From a bacterium (GTDB lineage Bacteria > CBDUZB01 > JAGLHV01), in contig JAGLHV010000016.1 of the NCBI GenBank assembly GCA_023143305.1, forward strand, positions 1 to 12,667: 12,667 nucleotides of DNA. The letters are read 5' to 3'. The position numbers were made by a program, and so were the translations under genes. Every line of letters begins with the position of its first letter. The first letter of the stretch is position 1. The notes below the pieces were generated by a model. That model was given only the letters and a program-made list of their open reading frames with translations. It was not told where the DNA came from and did no database searches. This document shows, piece after piece, positions 1-6,687 of this stretch.

Positions 1-1671
1 GGAACATATTTATTCAACAATAAATTAGGGTTATCCGGTTATTACAAACGGATAGGTAATGATTTTTCTACTTCAGCTACAAGTTCACAGCAGGGAAAAG
101 AATTAAAGGGTTTAAATATAAGCTGTAATATTAATTCTCACCTGAAGATGTTTGGGTCGTATGATATTCAACGTTTGATAGAAGATGGTAATTCTCAAAC
201 CAAACTTCAATTGGGAGCAACTGAAACACAAACAACTTCTTTGCAGTTTGTTCAGGATACAGATAGATTAAAATTTACTACTGAATATCGTCATCAGGAA
301 GTAAAAGAGAAAAAAGAAGAATTTGAGTCGGAAACGAATACCAAAGGAGATACTATTGCTATAAAAGGGGATTACAAATTAAATGAAAAAATGGATATTT
401 CTTTAGAACAGCAGACAACTATTACAGGAAATATAAATCATCAAACCACTGTGGGAATGACGGCTAAAATGTCTGATTGGTTATCTTTACGCGGTAAGGA
501 AACAGTTGCTACCCAGGGTACTGCTACCAGTGTTGGTATTACTTCGACAATCCGAAATAGACTTGAAATTTCTAATGATTACTCCAGAACTAATTATAAA
601 ACAGGAGAAGTTAGTGATAATACTTCTTTAACTTTAAGTACCAAATTAAATGAGAAAACCCAAATTAATGGTACTTATGCACTAACAGATTCAATGAATG
701 AAAACAAAACTTCATCTGTAAGTTTTGGGGTAAACCGAAAAATTAATAATAATTTAACGGCAAATGCAGAAAGAAATTTTATTTCCTCTAAAAATCAAAC
801 AACTTTTACCAATATTTTAGGTTTATCCGGGAATATTAACAATAAATGGGGTATGCAGGGGACTTTTGAGCAAGGAACTGTTCAGGATTATGATGGAAGT
901 CAATACAAACGTCAAGCAGGGACAATGGGGGTAAGTTATGTAAGTAAAGATATTCATTCCCAAAAAATAATATTTAAAGCTTCAAGTAAATCCGAACTAC
1001 GCATCGATAAAGGAGAGGAAGATAAAAGACAAGTCCTTGTTTATAATGCAGTTGAAGGAAAGCTCAATTCTAATACAACTGTTTTTGTCAGAGCTAATAT
1101 GTCGGAAACCAAAAATATTACCACCGGTTTAATTGAAGCTCAATATAAGGAATTAGGTTTTGGATTGGCTTATCGCCCGGTTAGTTTTGACTGGTTAAAC
1201 CTTTTGGCTAAATACACTTATTTAGAAGATGCTTCCCCGGTAACACAAAGTGACATTAATGATATTGAGGAAGAAAAGGCGCATGTAATATCGGGAGAAA
1301 CGATAATTGATTTTACGGCTAAGTGGCAATTGACAGAAAAATTGGCTTATAAAATAGGTGAGGAAAAAGTAACCGGATTTGACTTTACTAAAACATCAAC
1401 ATGGCTCTGGATAAACAGGCTTGGTTATAACATTAATAAAAATTGGCAGGTATCCGGTGAATATAGGGTTTTAACTCAGGAACAAGCTTGTGACCAAAAA
1501 CAGGGTTCTTTATTTGAATTATCCAGAAATATGAGTAAATCCATACAAATGGGAATAGGATATAATTTTACTGATTTCAATGACAATTTAACCCATCTGG
1601 ATTATACCACTCACGGTCCGTTTATCAGATTTACTGCTAAATTTTATGACCTTAAACCAGCCAAAAAGTAG
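1..1671 (+). CDS. Large outer-membrane beta-barrel/repeat protein, C-terminal part (5' end outside window)
   Basis: The reading frame is open from base 1 to the TAG at 1669-1671, so 556 residues of a longer protein are visible. The first in-frame ATG (148) is probably internal, because the codons before it read as the same kind of sequence and no ribosome binding site precedes it. The whole stretch is made of short alternating polar/hydrophobic beta-strands joined by Asn/Thr/Ser/Lys-rich turns, with no hydrophobic helix, as in outer-membrane beta-barrels. Near the end are aromatic-rich strands (for example GLAYRPVSFDWLNLLAKYTY and WLWINRLGYN) and a last strand GPFIRFTAKF. This resembles, from memory, the C-terminal barrel of large DUF11/OmpA-type surface proteins of uncultivated candidate phyla. 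The likely role is a surface-exposed or porin-like envelope protein; the substrate is unknown. The gene converges with the small minus-strand gene across a hairpin terminator. Confidence 0.7.
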   Translation, partial: GTYLFNNKLGLSGYYKRIGNDFSTSATSSQQGKELKGLNISCNINSHLKMFGSYDIQRLIEDGNSQTKLQLGATETQTTSLQFVQDTDRLKFTTEYRHQEVKEKKEEFESETNTKGDTIAIKGDYKLNEKMDISLEQQTTITGNINHQTTVGMTAKMSDWLSLRGKETVATQGTATSVGITSTIRNRLEISNDYSRTNYKTGEVSDNTSLTLSTKLNEKTQINGTYALTDSMNENKTSSVSFGVNRKINNNLTANAERNFISSKNQTTFTNILGLSGNINNKWGMQGTFEQGTVQDYDGSQYKRQAGTMGVSYVSKDIHSQKIIFKASSKSELRIDKGEEDKRQVLVYNAVEGKLNSNTTVFVRANMSETKNITTGLIEAQYKELGFGLAYRPVSFDWLNLLAKYTYLEDASPVTQSDINDIEEEKAHVISGETIIDFTAKWQLTEKLAYKIGEEKVTGFDFTKTSTWLWINRLGYNINKNWQVSGEYRVLTQEQACDQKQGSLFELSRNMSKSIQMGIGYNFTDFNDNLTHLDYTTHGPFIRFTAKFYDLKPAKK

Positions 1672-1693
1672 ATAACCACTGTTATGTTTTTTT
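1672..1693. terminator. Bidirectional intrinsic terminator between convergent genes
   Basis: Directly after the stop codon, ATAAC (1672-1676) pairs with GTTAT (1681-1685) around a CACT loop. It is followed on the + strand by G and seven T (1687-1693). Read on the - strand, the same hairpin is followed by CTACTTTTT. The stem is only five base pairs and AT-rich, so termination may be weak, but its position between two convergent stop codons fits. Confidence 0.55.
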
Positions 1694-1694
1694 C

Positions 1695-2201
1695 TTAAAA
1701 AGGCAGATGAAATCCTATATAACCATCCAAAATTAATTTTGCTTCATCCATTAGAATTAATACAGGTGTTATTTCATAAACAAGCAGCGGAGTCCTTTTG
1801 TTTTTGTATTTTTGGTGGTCGCCCCAATTGAAAAAAAGCGGGAACCTGATTCCTAAACGTTGTTTTTTATCACTACTAAGTCGAAGACCTACACCCATAT
1901 TAAAATTATAAGTGAAATACATTTCTCCGATTTGTGTTGCTTTAACTTTAGAATTATCAGGGGGAAGAAATAGAAAATCGCTGTAAAGGACTAATTCTTT
2001 GGATAGAGTCATTCCTATTCCTGATTTTGTGGTTATAAGAGTTAGATCCGGGGGAATTAAAAAAGAAATTCCTAACGGTTGTCCCAGAGTGGCAAAGAAA
2101 GCAATATCTTTTTCTTTCTGTTTGGGTTCTTTAGCTAACACTTTAAGGTTTAAGCTCAATACCAATAAAAAAATTAATAAAATATTTTTTTTAATAGACA
2201 T
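1695..2201 (-). CDS. Small exported protein, probable outer-membrane beta-barrel
   Basis: This 168-residue protein is unrecognised. Residues 1-23 form a typical signal peptide: a lysine-containing start (MSIKKN), a hydrophobic core and a VLA site before KEPKQKEKD. The mature part has alternating hydrophobic strands rich in aromatic and Gly residues (for example EMYFTYNFNMGVGLRLSS, RFPLFFNWGD, LDGYIGFHLPF) with no further helix-like membrane segment. It ends in phenylalanine, as many proteins assembled by the BAM machinery do. About 145 mature residues would suit a small barrel of roughly eight strands. The start is the ATG at 2199-2201. The nearest purine-rich site, AAAGGGGG, lies about 17-18 nt upstream, longer than usual, so the start is not certain. 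Its role is unknown; it could be an envelope protein or a fragment of a larger barrel family. Confidence 0.6.
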   Translation of the reverse strand: MSIKKNILLIFLLVLSLNLKVLAKEPKQKEKDIAFFATLGQPLGISFLIPPDLTLITTKSGIGMTLSKELVLYSDFLFLPPDNSKVKATQIGEMYFTYNFNMGVGLRLSSDKKQRLGIRFPLFFNWGDHQKYKNKRTPLLVYEITPVLILMDEAKLILDGYIGFHLPF

Positions 2202-2662
2202 GATTTTTTTAATTTCATTCCCCCTTTAAAATAGACTTGTGCAAAATACACCTATTCTGTCATTCCTCTCTGCTTTGCAGAACTCTTAACAGTATTTTTT
2301 TTGAAAATCTTTAAATGAAATAATAGTAAATTTTATTCTCAACATTTAATGAAATAGTATCAAAAACAAAAAAAAATTTCAAGTTAAAATATAGCGTAGC
2401 AATGAAAAGGATAAAATATATCGCTTTTTAACTTTCATTACCATAATCATTCGGTTACAGGAGTTTCCTCGAAAATTAGCCCTTAATTTAAAAAAATGCA
2501 TATTATATGATATAAAGGAAAATAGAAAATAGGAAGTGACAAAGGGAGTTAATCTATGTTATAATATTTTCAACCAAAAACTGAAAAAAAAATTACCGAA
2601 AGATTATTTTTCTCGAGAAATTTTAAATACAAAAATTACTAAAGTTATAAAATATTTGGAAT

Positions 2663-2686
2663 AAAAAAAATCGGGGAAAACCCTGA
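2663..2686 (-). terminator. Minus-strand intrinsic terminator
   Basis: On the - strand TCAGGG pairs with CCCCGA (2686-2681 with 2676-2671, one G-U pair) around a TTTT loop, and eight T follow (the A-run at 2663-2670 on the + strand). On the + strand no T-run follows the hairpin, so it should act only on leftward transcription. No minus-strand gene lies to its right in the window. It may end antisense transcripts or insulate the gene at 1695-2201. Confidence 0.55.
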
Positions 2687-2698
2687 ATTCGGTTAGTA

Positions 2699-2727
2699 TT
2701 GACAAAAAAAAAATAATTATTTATAAT
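2699..2727 (+). promoter_or_regulatory. Perfect consensus sigma-70 promoter for the acyltransferase-glmM operon
   Basis: TTGACA at 2699-2704 and TATAAT at 2722-2727 are separated by exactly 17 bp of A/T-rich spacer. Both hexamers and the spacing match the housekeeping consensus. Transcription would start near 2734 and give an untranslated leader of about 220 nt before the ATG at 2955. The match implies a strong, constitutive promoter, as suits an essential cell-wall precursor operon. Confidence 0.75.
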
Positions 2728-2774
2728 CCATTTCATAATAATGTTGGTAAAATGTTAGATTTTTAATATGGAGT

Positions 2775-2817
2775 CTCATTGATCCTGAGTGACCGAAGGG
2801 AGGCGAAGGGTCGAGTG
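2775..2817. repeat. Degenerate REP-like palindromic element
   Basis: The segment reads CTCATTGATCCTGAGTGACC then GAAGGGAGGCGAAGGGTCGA with GTG at the end. GATCCT (2781-2786) pairs with AGGGTC (2807-2812), with one G-U pair, around a GAAGGG-rich middle. The wording matches, from memory, the GATCCTGAG/CGAAGG class of short palindromes scattered through intergenic DNA of many bacteria. It lies inside the 5' leader of the downstream operon. Confidence 0.55.
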
Positions 2818-2867
2818 TTTAATTTTATTCAGTTTGCTGCGTAAAAGTTATGTGGGATAAACCTTCG

Positions 2868-2892
2868 ATATCCGGTAGCTTGCTGCGGGGTA
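2868..2892. repeat. Degenerate CCCCGCAGC-type palindrome
   Basis: The segment TATCCGGTAGCTTGCTGCGG followed by GGTAG is an imperfect inverted repeat (CCGGTAGC against GCTGCGGG). Its right half matches, from memory, the dispersed palindrome built on GCTTGCTGCGGGG; the left half has drifted. A shorter related piece, GTTTGCTGCG, lies at about 2832-2841, and GCTTGCTGC occurs again at 6345-6353. Confidence 0.4.
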
Positions 2893-2954
2893 GTTGATTA
2901 AAAAATGTTATTTGTCTAATATAGTAAAAACTTTATAATTGGAAAGGAGAAAAA

Positions 2955-3767
2955 ATGTTTAAACCGGAAGATTTTTTTGATCTTTCAGGAAATCCCTTTG
3001 AGTCGCTTTTTAGTAATATCGACTATGTGTGGGATGTATTAAAAAAGCTTAAAGAATACATAAGGGATAACATTAAACCAAATGTTTCTGATTTAAGAAA
3101 AGGGAATTCCTTTATAAATAAAACTTTGGTTATATATAACGGTAATATTATCGAGTCCGGATTTATTATAGATACATCTAAAAAGAAACCGGTGGTCAAA
3201 AAAGATGGCAAAATTCTTGACGGTGCCAGTATAATATATGCCGGGTCAATCCTTATGGATAATGAGATATCTATTGGAAAAGGTACGGTAATAGAACCTG
3301 GTGCATTGATAAAAGGGCAAACTATTATTGGTAATGACACTGAAATTCGACAGGGAGCTTATATACGGGGGTGTGTGTTGGTTGGAAATGATTGTATTGT
3401 AGGACATACGACTGAATTGAAATCCTGCGTTATGTTAGGTGAAAGTAAAGCCGGCCATTTTGCTTATATTGGTGACAGTATTTTAGGGAAAGTAAATCTT
3501 GGTGCGGGAACAAAATTAGCAAATTTAAAAATAGTTGAATCGCAGGTTGTCCTTAATATTAATGGGGAAAAACATGAAACAGGGTTGAGAAAGTTTGGAG
3601 CAATACTAGCAGACGGTGTGGAAACAGGATGTAATAGCGTTACTACCCCAGGAACTATTCTTGGGAAAGGTGTTCTTTTATATCCGAATACAACTGCAAG
3701 GGGTTATTATTTGCAAAGAACAATAGTCAAATTGAAGCAAAATCAAGAATTAAAAGAGAGGAGATAG
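2955..3767 (+). CDS. Stand-alone GlmU-type glucosamine-1-phosphate acetyltransferase-like protein
   Basis: A 270-residue cytoplasmic left-handed beta-helix protein. Residues 1-50 are an N-terminal cap (DFFDLSGNPF, then DYVWDVLKKLKEYI). From about residue 85 onward come hexapeptide repeats (IGKGTVIEPGALIKG, IIGNDTEIRQGAYI). Aligned by eye with the acetyltransferase half of E. coli GlmU, the key residues fall in place: R138 (R333), E154 and K156 (E349, K351), catalytic H168 in SKAGHFAYIGD (H363), Y171 (Y366), N181 (N377) and the GAGT motif at 183-186. The GlmU uridylyltransferase domain is absent. The likely reaction is acetylation of glucosamine-1-phosphate, the product of the adjacent GlmM. 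A region after residue 190 differs from GlmU, so another amino-sugar acyl transfer is possible. AAGGAG lies five bases before the ATG. Confidence 0.75.
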   Translation: MFKPEDFFDLSGNPFESLFSNIDYVWDVLKKLKEYIRDNIKPNVSDLRKGNSFINKTLVIYNGNIIESGFIIDTSKKKPVVKKDGKILDGASIIYAGSILMDNEISIGKGTVIEPGALIKGQTIIGNDTEIRQGAYIRGCVLVGNDCIVGHTTELKSCVMLGESKAGHFAYIGDSILGKVNLGAGTKLANLKIVESQVVLNINGEKHETGLRKFGAILADGVETGCNSVTTPGTILGKGVLLYPNTTARGYYLQRTIVKLKQNQELKERR

Positions 3768-3771
3768 AGAT

Positions 3772-5121
3772 ATGGGTCGGTTGTTTGGAACAGATGGAGT
3801 AAGGGGAGTTGCCAATAAATATCCAATTACGGCTGATATGGCTATGCAGATTGGACAAGCTGTAGCCTACATGTTAAAGAAAGAAGGGCATCGACCGAAA
3901 ATAGTTATAGGTAAAGATACCAGACTTTCAGGATATATGTTGGAAAATGCTCTGGTTGCAGGTATATGCTCAATGGGAACAGATGTAATACTTGTTGGAC
4001 CAATGTCAACACCCGGCATTGCCTTTTTAACTACGAATATGGATGCGGATGCAGGCATAGTAATTTCTGCTTCACACAATCATTATGAGGATAATGGTAT
4101 TAAAATATTTTTTAAAAATGGATTTAAGTTAACAGACGAAGAAGAGCTTAAAATTGAAAATATGATATTTTCAAAAGAACTTCCCGCTTTGCTTTCTCCG
4201 TCTAAAGAATTGGGGCGTGCATTTAGGGAAGAGGATGCAAGTGGAAGATACATTGTATTTCTCAAACATTCGTTACCTAAAAACCTTAGTCTTGAAGGAT
4301 TAAAGATTGTAATTGATTGTGCAAATGGTGCTACTTATAAAGTCGCTCCTATATTGTTAAGAGAAATGAGGACTAAACTTACAGCTTTAAATGTAAATCC
4401 GGACGGACAAAATATAAATCTGAATTGTGGAGCACTTCATCCTGAAAATCTTGCAAAAAAAGTATTGGAAACCAGTGCGGATATTGGCCTTGCTTTCGAC
4501 GGTGACGGTGATAGATTTATAGCGGTTGACGAAAAGGGAGATATTGTAAGTGGCGATAAAATAATTGCTATATGCGCTAAAAATATGAAAGAAGAAGGGA
4601 TATTAAAAAATAATCTTGTTGTTACAACGGTAATGAGCAATTTTGGCCTTGCTATTGCTTTTAAAGATATGGGGATTGAACATGTAAAGACAAAAGTCGG
4701 AGACAGATATGTGCTTGAAGAAATGATAAAGAGGGATGCAGTTATTGGCGGGGAAGATTCCGGGCATATAATTTTTCATGAGCATCATACTACAGGTGAC
4801 GGGATTTTAAGCGCACTTCAACTTATAGCTATTATGAAAAAAGAGAATAAACCTCTTTCAGAACTATCGAAAATTATGAAAATTTTTCCGCAGGTTATGA
4901 TTAATGTTGAAGTGAGCAAGAAGGATCCCCTTGAAGAGATAGTTGATATAAAAAATGTGATTGCAGAGGTTGAAAAAGAACTTGGGGATGAAGGCAGGGT
5001 TCTTGTAAGATATTCCGGAACTCAGTCTGTTTGCCGGGTAATGGTAGAAGGTCCCACCCAAAAAGATACTGAAAAGTTTGCCAATAAAATATCCGATGTT
5101 GTAAGAGAAAAATTGAACTGA
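3772..5121 (+). CDS. glmM: Phosphoglucosamine mutase
   Basis: A 449-residue enzyme, the usual GlmM length, interconverting glucosamine-6-phosphate and glucosamine-1-phosphate for UDP-GlcNAc, and hence peptidoglycan and lipopolysaccharide. It opens with the family signature GRLFGTDGVRGVAN. The phosphorylated serine is S101 in ISASHNHYEDNG, where His replaces the commoner Pro after SHN. The magnesium loop DGDGDR is at 243-248, the sugar-binding loop GGEDSGH at 326-332, and the phosphate loop RYSGTQ at 413-418, with Gln in place of the more common Glu. The frame is intact. The ATG lies four bases after the stop of the acyltransferase gene, with GAGAGGAG inside that gene's last codons, so the two are co-transcribed and probably translationally coupled. 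No good terminator follows; the short hairpin GGATA/TATCC at 5134-5147 has no T-run. Confidence 0.95.
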   Translation: MGRLFGTDGVRGVANKYPITADMAMQIGQAVAYMLKKEGHRPKIVIGKDTRLSGYMLENALVAGICSMGTDVILVGPMSTPGIAFLTTNMDADAGIVISASHNHYEDNGIKIFFKNGFKLTDEEELKIENMIFSKELPALLSPSKELGRAFREEDASGRYIVFLKHSLPKNLSLEGLKIVIDCANGATYKVAPILLREMRTKLTALNVNPDGQNINLNCGALHPENLAKKVLETSADIGLAFDGDGDRFIAVDEKGDIVSGDKIIAICAKNMKEEGILKNNLVVTTVMSNFGLAIAFKDMGIEHVKTKVGDRYVLEEMIKRDAVIGGEDSGHIIFHEHHTTGDGILSALQLIAIMKKENKPLSELSKIMKIFPQVMINVEVSKKDPLEEIVDIKNVIAEVEKELGDEGRVLVRYSGTQSVCRVMVEGPTQKDTEKFANKISDVVREKLN

Positions 5122-5533
5122 TATATAATTAATGGATAAGATTATCCAGTCGGGCTTTATAGATACACTTCGCTAAAACATAAATTAAAACATTACAAAA
5201 GATCCACCTTTTTATATTCCTTACCCTAACATGGCTTGTTTTGATCCCTTCAATTACGCTTGGGGTAAACTCAGTCGAAGGGTTCAATGATGATATTTCA
5301 TTTGGGGTGGTTCCTATCATAAAACCTACAAATGAAGAATTGTAAATTTTACCAGCAACATTCAATATAATAATATTAGAAATAAAAAAACTTTTCAAGA
5401 CAAAATATAAATAAAATCTATAGCAAGAACTTTATTTTTTGGTTAAGCGGGTGTATTATAGCCGGGAAATTTAAATGCAGTGATTTTATATTTTCAGTTG
5501 TTATAAATATTTTAAGTAAAGAAGGAGTAAAAA
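5122..5533. other. Intergenic spacer with inverted repeat
   Basis: This 412-base stretch has no supportable gene. It holds the strong inverted repeat at 5241-5287, and a minus-strand open frame over 5129-5398 that begins with TTG, lacks a ribosome binding site and translates across the repeat. No clear promoter for the gene at 5534 could be fixed; a TATAAAT-like string at 5502-5508 lacks a matching -35. Confidence 0.6.
5241..5287. repeat. REP-like inverted repeat (CCCTTC...GAAGGG)
   Basis: TTGATCCCTTC (5241-5251) and GAAGGGTTCAA (5277-5287) are inverted copies matching at 10 of 11 positions. The 25-base interior contains ATTACGCTTGGGGTAAACTC, a drifted form of the CTACGCTCAGGGTAA wording of widespread intergenic REP-like palindromes (recognised from memory). 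It could fold as a hairpin in RNA from either strand. The arms are well kept, in contrast to the interior. Confidence 0.65.
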
Positions 5534-6214
5534 ATGAATAAAATTATTCTAAAAATAATGTTACTTTTAAGCTTATTTGTTTTCATTTTATCTTTAGCGT
5601 TGTTTGCTCAGCCATCAGAAAAAAGCCTAATAGAAACATGGGAAACAATACAAAAAAACGACCCTAAAACTGTGGTTTTTCAAAAGAAGGAAGAAAATCA
5701 TTATAGATTCGAAACAGAAATATTTCCTTTTGATGGGGAGTTAAGAGTTCTTAATATTAGCATAGATGATCGTATGCGAGATTTTAAATATGGATATATT
5801 ACGGGGGTTATTGAGCTTGAATTAGTTAACCTGCCTGAGTCTTTTTGGAAAAAACATTCCTTCAGTTATTCAAGCTGGTCCCAAAATAATGTACTTTATT
5901 ATGACCAAAAAACAGGTAAGTGGTTAAGTTCCCGGGAGTATTATGCTAAAAGCCGGAAAGATATGACCGGAAACCCTTTAGTGCGTTTTAGGAATATATT
6001 TACAAATCTTCCAATTATTATATTAATTTTCTTTATAGTTTCTTTGATAATTATCTCTGTCAAAATTCAAAATAAAAATAAAAAATATATTGATTTTGCC
6101 CATGATTCAACAAAAAAATCGTTGGAATTATCTCAAAAACATTTAATTTTGGACGAAGAAACAAATAAAATATTGAAGGAAATATTAGAAGTATTAAAAA
6201 ATAAAAGTGGTTGA
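5534..6214 (+). CDS. Unrecognised exported protein with C-terminal membrane anchor
   Basis: A 226-residue protein of no family I recognise. Residues 1-25 are a hydrophobic signal sequence (LLLSLFVFILSLALFA, then QPSEK). Residues 26-156 form a soluble, extracytoplasmic domain rich in Tyr, Trp and charged residues, including an alternating beta-like stretch GYITGVIELELVNL. Residues 158-178 are a strongly hydrophobic membrane helix (NLPIIILIFFIVSLIIISVK), followed by a Lys-rich stretch (IQNKNKKYID) as expected for an inside-positive tail. The last 48 residues are helical and charged and may form a short coiled coil. If the signal is cleaved, the protein is type I, with the domain in the periplasm. 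AAGGAG (5522-5527) lies six bases before the ATG. It stands alone between two long spacers, so context gives no function. Confidence 0.75.
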   Translation: MNKIILKIMLLLSLFVFILSLALFAQPSEKSLIETWETIQKNDPKTVVFQKKEENHYRFETEIFPFDGELRVLNISIDDRMRDFKYGYITGVIELELVNLPESFWKKHSFSYSSWSQNNVLYYDQKTGKWLSSREYYAKSRKDMTGNPLVRFRNIFTNLPIIILIFFIVSLIIISVKIQNKNKKYIDFAHDSTKKSLELSQKHLILDEETNKILKEILEVLKNKSG

Positions 6215-6421
6215 TTTGTCGAAAGAGTATACCTTTAAAGAGAAATTCAGGATAAAAAAGAGAGAGATTAAAGTTGGTGCCCCTTAGTAGACTATTTTCT
6301 AACTTTTGAAATAGACAATAATCAAATGAACATGACAAAAAAATGCTTGCTGCTGCATAAATACTAATAACCGATCTTTTTTAGAAACTATTGAACAATC
6401 ACTTATTTTATAAAAATTAAC

Positions 6422-6452
6422 TTGACATGATATAGTATGGATATTCTATAAT
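6422..6452 (+). promoter_or_regulatory. Promoter with 19-bp spacer and internal dyad, possible MerR-type control
   Basis: TTGACA (6422-6427) and TATAAT (6447-6452) both match consensus but lie 19 bp apart, longer than the optimal 17. An imperfect dyad, TATAG (6431-6435) against CTATA (6446-6450), with two more matching pairs inside, overlaps the spacer and -10 region. MerR-family metal sensors such as CueR act on 19-20 bp spacers with a dyad between the hexamers. Here the dyad is shifted about 3-4 bp toward the -10, and AT-rich DNA gives such matches by chance, so regulation by a MerR protein is only inferred. Confidence 0.45.
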
Positions 6453-6477
6453 CTAATAAAGAAGCTTTGTGTAATAA

Positions 6478-6642
6478 ATGTTTGGAAATAGTTTTGTTTT
6501 CTTAACGGGAGGAGTAGTAACAGATTATACTGAAATAGTAATTTTGTGGATTAATGCAGGAAAAAGAACAGCTATTTGGTTGCCAATAATAACTATTCCA
6601 CAGGTAATTTTGTTAGGAATAATTGCAAATACTATTTTTTGA
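6478..6642 (+). CDS. Small hydrophobic ORF, possible permease C-terminal remnant
   Basis: A 54-residue frame runs from ATG 6478 to TGA 6642, with a stop codon immediately upstream in frame. Its content looks protein-like rather than random: FLTGGVVTDYTEIVILWINA then GKRTAIWLPIITIPQVILLG, giving two hydrophobic helices joined by a short basic loop. By eye it resembles the end of a multi-pass permease; I cannot name the family. The only upstream purine-rich site, AAAGAAG, is 13 bases before the ATG, so translation may be poor. It lies between the 6422 promoter and the TolC-like gene, and would be the first ORF of the efflux transcript. It may be the relic of a larger metal-permease gene, a genuine membrane micropeptide, or chance. 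Confidence 0.35.
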   Translation: MFGNSFVFLTGGVVTDYTEIVILWINAGKRTAIWLPIITIPQVILLGIIANTIF

Positions 6643-6687
6643 TATGGGAAGAAAATAAATTATAGATATTAAAAAAGGATAAGAATT

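Larger units (their letters stand above)
2202..2954. other. Long intergenic region with promoter, terminator and decayed repeats
   Basis: This 753-base, very AT-rich stretch has no convincing gene. It contains the minus-strand terminator at 2663-2686, the consensus promoter at 2699-2727 and two palindromic repeat remnants (2775-2817 and 2868-2892), described separately. It also holds a perfect 12-bp palindrome TTTCTCGAGAAA at 2609-2620 and a small palindrome CTGCTTTGCAG near 2270-2280. A second, weaker promoter-like pair is GTGACA (2536-2541) and TATAAT (2560-2565), 18 bp apart. A 42-codon frame from GTG 2536 to TAA 2664 has no ribosome binding site and is not called as a gene. Confidence 0.7.
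6215..6687. other. Intergenic region upstream of the efflux operon
   Basis: The 473 bases contain the long-spacer promoter at 6422-6452 and the small hydrophobic frame at 6478-6642, each listed separately. Bases 6215-6420 show no gene, no terminator for the preceding gene and no convincing repeat beyond a GCTTGCTGC string at 6345-6353 inside ATGCTTGCTGCTGCAT. Confidence 0.6.

Noticed and set aside
1999..2229. 76-residue plus-strand frame
   Set aside because: It is the complement of the small exported protein gene; the minus frame has a proper signal peptide and the plus frame has none.
2536..2664. 42-residue frame from GTG with a Lys-rich, helix-like sequence
   Set aside because: No ribosome binding site, a rare start codon and very AT-rich DNA; the Lys/Asn/Ile content is what chance would give here.
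2912..2939. TTGTCT-16-TATAAT pair directly before the acyltransferase gene
   Set aside because: The -10 ends one base before the ribosome binding site, so transcription would start within or after it; the upstream consensus promoter is much more plausible.
2728..2954. Possible glmS-type ribozyme or riboswitch, suggested by the amino-sugar operon downstream
   Set aside because: I could not recognise the conserved core of the glmS ribozyme; what structure is visible is explained by decayed dispersed palindromes.
5129..5398. 89-residue minus-strand open frame
   Set aside because: It begins with TTG, has no ribosome binding site, and its middle (NPSTEFTPSVIEG) is a translation of the inverted repeat at 5241-5287.
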